This document shows, piece after piece, positions 32,444 to 32,802 of a DNA stretch of 32,802 bases. The stretch's first letter is position 1, and each line of letters begins with the position of its first letter. Below the pieces are notes generated by a model. It saw only the letters and a list, made by a program, of their open reading frames with translations. It was not told the origin of the DNA and made no database searches. The translations under genes were made by a program, and so were the position numbers. This stretch comes from an uncultured Terriglobus sp. GTDB taxonomy: Bacteria > Acidobacteriota > Terriglobia > Terriglobales > Acidobacteriaceae. Location of the stretch: assembly GCA_937871605.1 (NCBI GenBank), contig CALMRM010000287.1, positions 17,294 through 50,095 of the forward strand. The letters run 5' to 3'.

Positions 32444-32802
32444 ATGCGCATACCCGTTCAGTTTGACCGCCCCTTGTCGCTCGCCGCAGTGCTTTTCGTC
32501 AGCGTTGTACCGTTCGCACGTCCGCAGATGCCGCCCACAGCTGCCACGCAGGCCGTGGCACCCACTGCGCAGGAGCGCCGCTTTGTGGACGACCTGCTCC
32601 ACCGCATGACGCTGGACGAAAAGGTCGGGCAGATGGAGCAGGCCGCCGGGCAGCCCATGTTTACGCCACCTGCCGTGTCAGAGCAGCTGGCGCGCACCGG
32701 CGGGGTGGGCAGCTTCCTCTTCTTTACGGACCCCGCGCGCATCAACCAGCTGCAGCACCTTGCGGTGGAGCAGTCGCGCCTGCACATTCCATTGCTGTTT
32801 GG
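32444..32802 (+). CDS. Glycoside hydrolase family 3 beta-glucosidase (5' part)
   Basis: The frame from ATG 32444 is open to the window end (119 codons) and is missing from the track because it lacks a stop. A signal peptide is suggested by SLAAVLFVSVVPFARP. The family start is clear: RRFVDDLLHRMTLDEKVGQM, followed by GGVGSFLFFTDPARINQLQ and QSRLHIPLLFG, as in BglX-type GH3 enzymes. The ribosome binding site is not obvious, because AAGGA lies too far upstream. It follows GH30 by 106 nt, so the two exo/endo activities may degrade the same glucan. Confidence 0.88.
   Translation, partial: MRIPVQFDRPLSLAAVLFVSVVPFARPQMPPTAATQAVAPTAQERRFVDDLLHRMTLDEKVGQMEQAAGQPMFTPPAVSEQLARTGGVGSFLFFTDPARINQLQHLAVEQSRLHIPLLF

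Overview
The window reads like chromosome from an acidobacterium of the Terriglobus/Granulicella/Edaphobacter type. This is inferred from the high GC content with GC-rich third codon positions, a TIGR03435-type protein, a secreted carboxypeptidase-regulatory-like protein, a secreted beta-helix protein next to glucan-degrading enzymes, and dispersed inverted repeats built on a GTCATCC core. No rRNA, tRNA, CRISPR array, transposase or prophage gene was seen. Function assignments rest on motifs read by eye; no database search was run.

Layout. 1-1096 (minus): the 5' part of a secreted CarboxypepD_reg-like protein and a small NTF2/SnoaL-like gene interrupted by a frameshift. 1250-4106 (plus): lipA, a 450-nt spacer with stem-loops and a possible 34-aa ORF on the minus strand, apt, and an Mrr-type restriction endonuclease with AT-richer codon use. 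4123-6033 (minus): three-gene unit (140-aa unknown, Tat-type lactonase-fold protein, 88-aa unknown). 6223-9739 (plus): frr with a hairpin-rich leader, a REP-like repeat and terminator, a MerA/Lpd-like flavoprotein, alr. 9752-16483 (minus): a long colinear run consisting of a membrane-anchored protein (frameshifted near its N-terminus), an epoxide-hydrolase-like enzyme, acyP, a membrane-anchored TPR-like protein, xseA, glmM and a secreted unknown; several stops and starts overlap. 16627-20586 (minus): trpG, a FecR-like secreted protein, efp, a HEPN-domain gene, an unnamed partner gene overlapping it, and a TIGR03435 protein. 20732-23146 (minus): trpE and a flavin-reductase-like gene; the latter and a repeat separate trpE from trpG. 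23295-24776 (plus): secreted sorbosone/glucose-dehydrogenase-like beta-propeller. 25013-27146 (minus): NatAB-like ABC exporter. 27339-27836 (plus): orphan ExbD/TolR-like protein. 27830-32802: sugar-polymer locus with a secreted beta-helix protein (minus) divergent from a LacI regulator, a GH30 glycosidase and the start of a GH3 beta-glucosidase (plus).

How the genes work together. Most of the window is housekeeping: lipoate, purine salvage, ribosome recycling, D-alanine and UDP-GlcNAc precursors for the wall, tryptophan and EF-P. The 3' end looks like a glucan-utilisation locus, with a palindrome of LacI-operator type inside the last codons of lacI just upstream of the GH30 gene. The best candidates for an undescribed system are the HEPN/partner pair trailing efp, the EF-P with an asparagine at the usual lysine/arginine tip, and the structured leader before the 34-aa ORF. 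Two apparent single-base frameshifts should be checked against reads before either gene is called dead.
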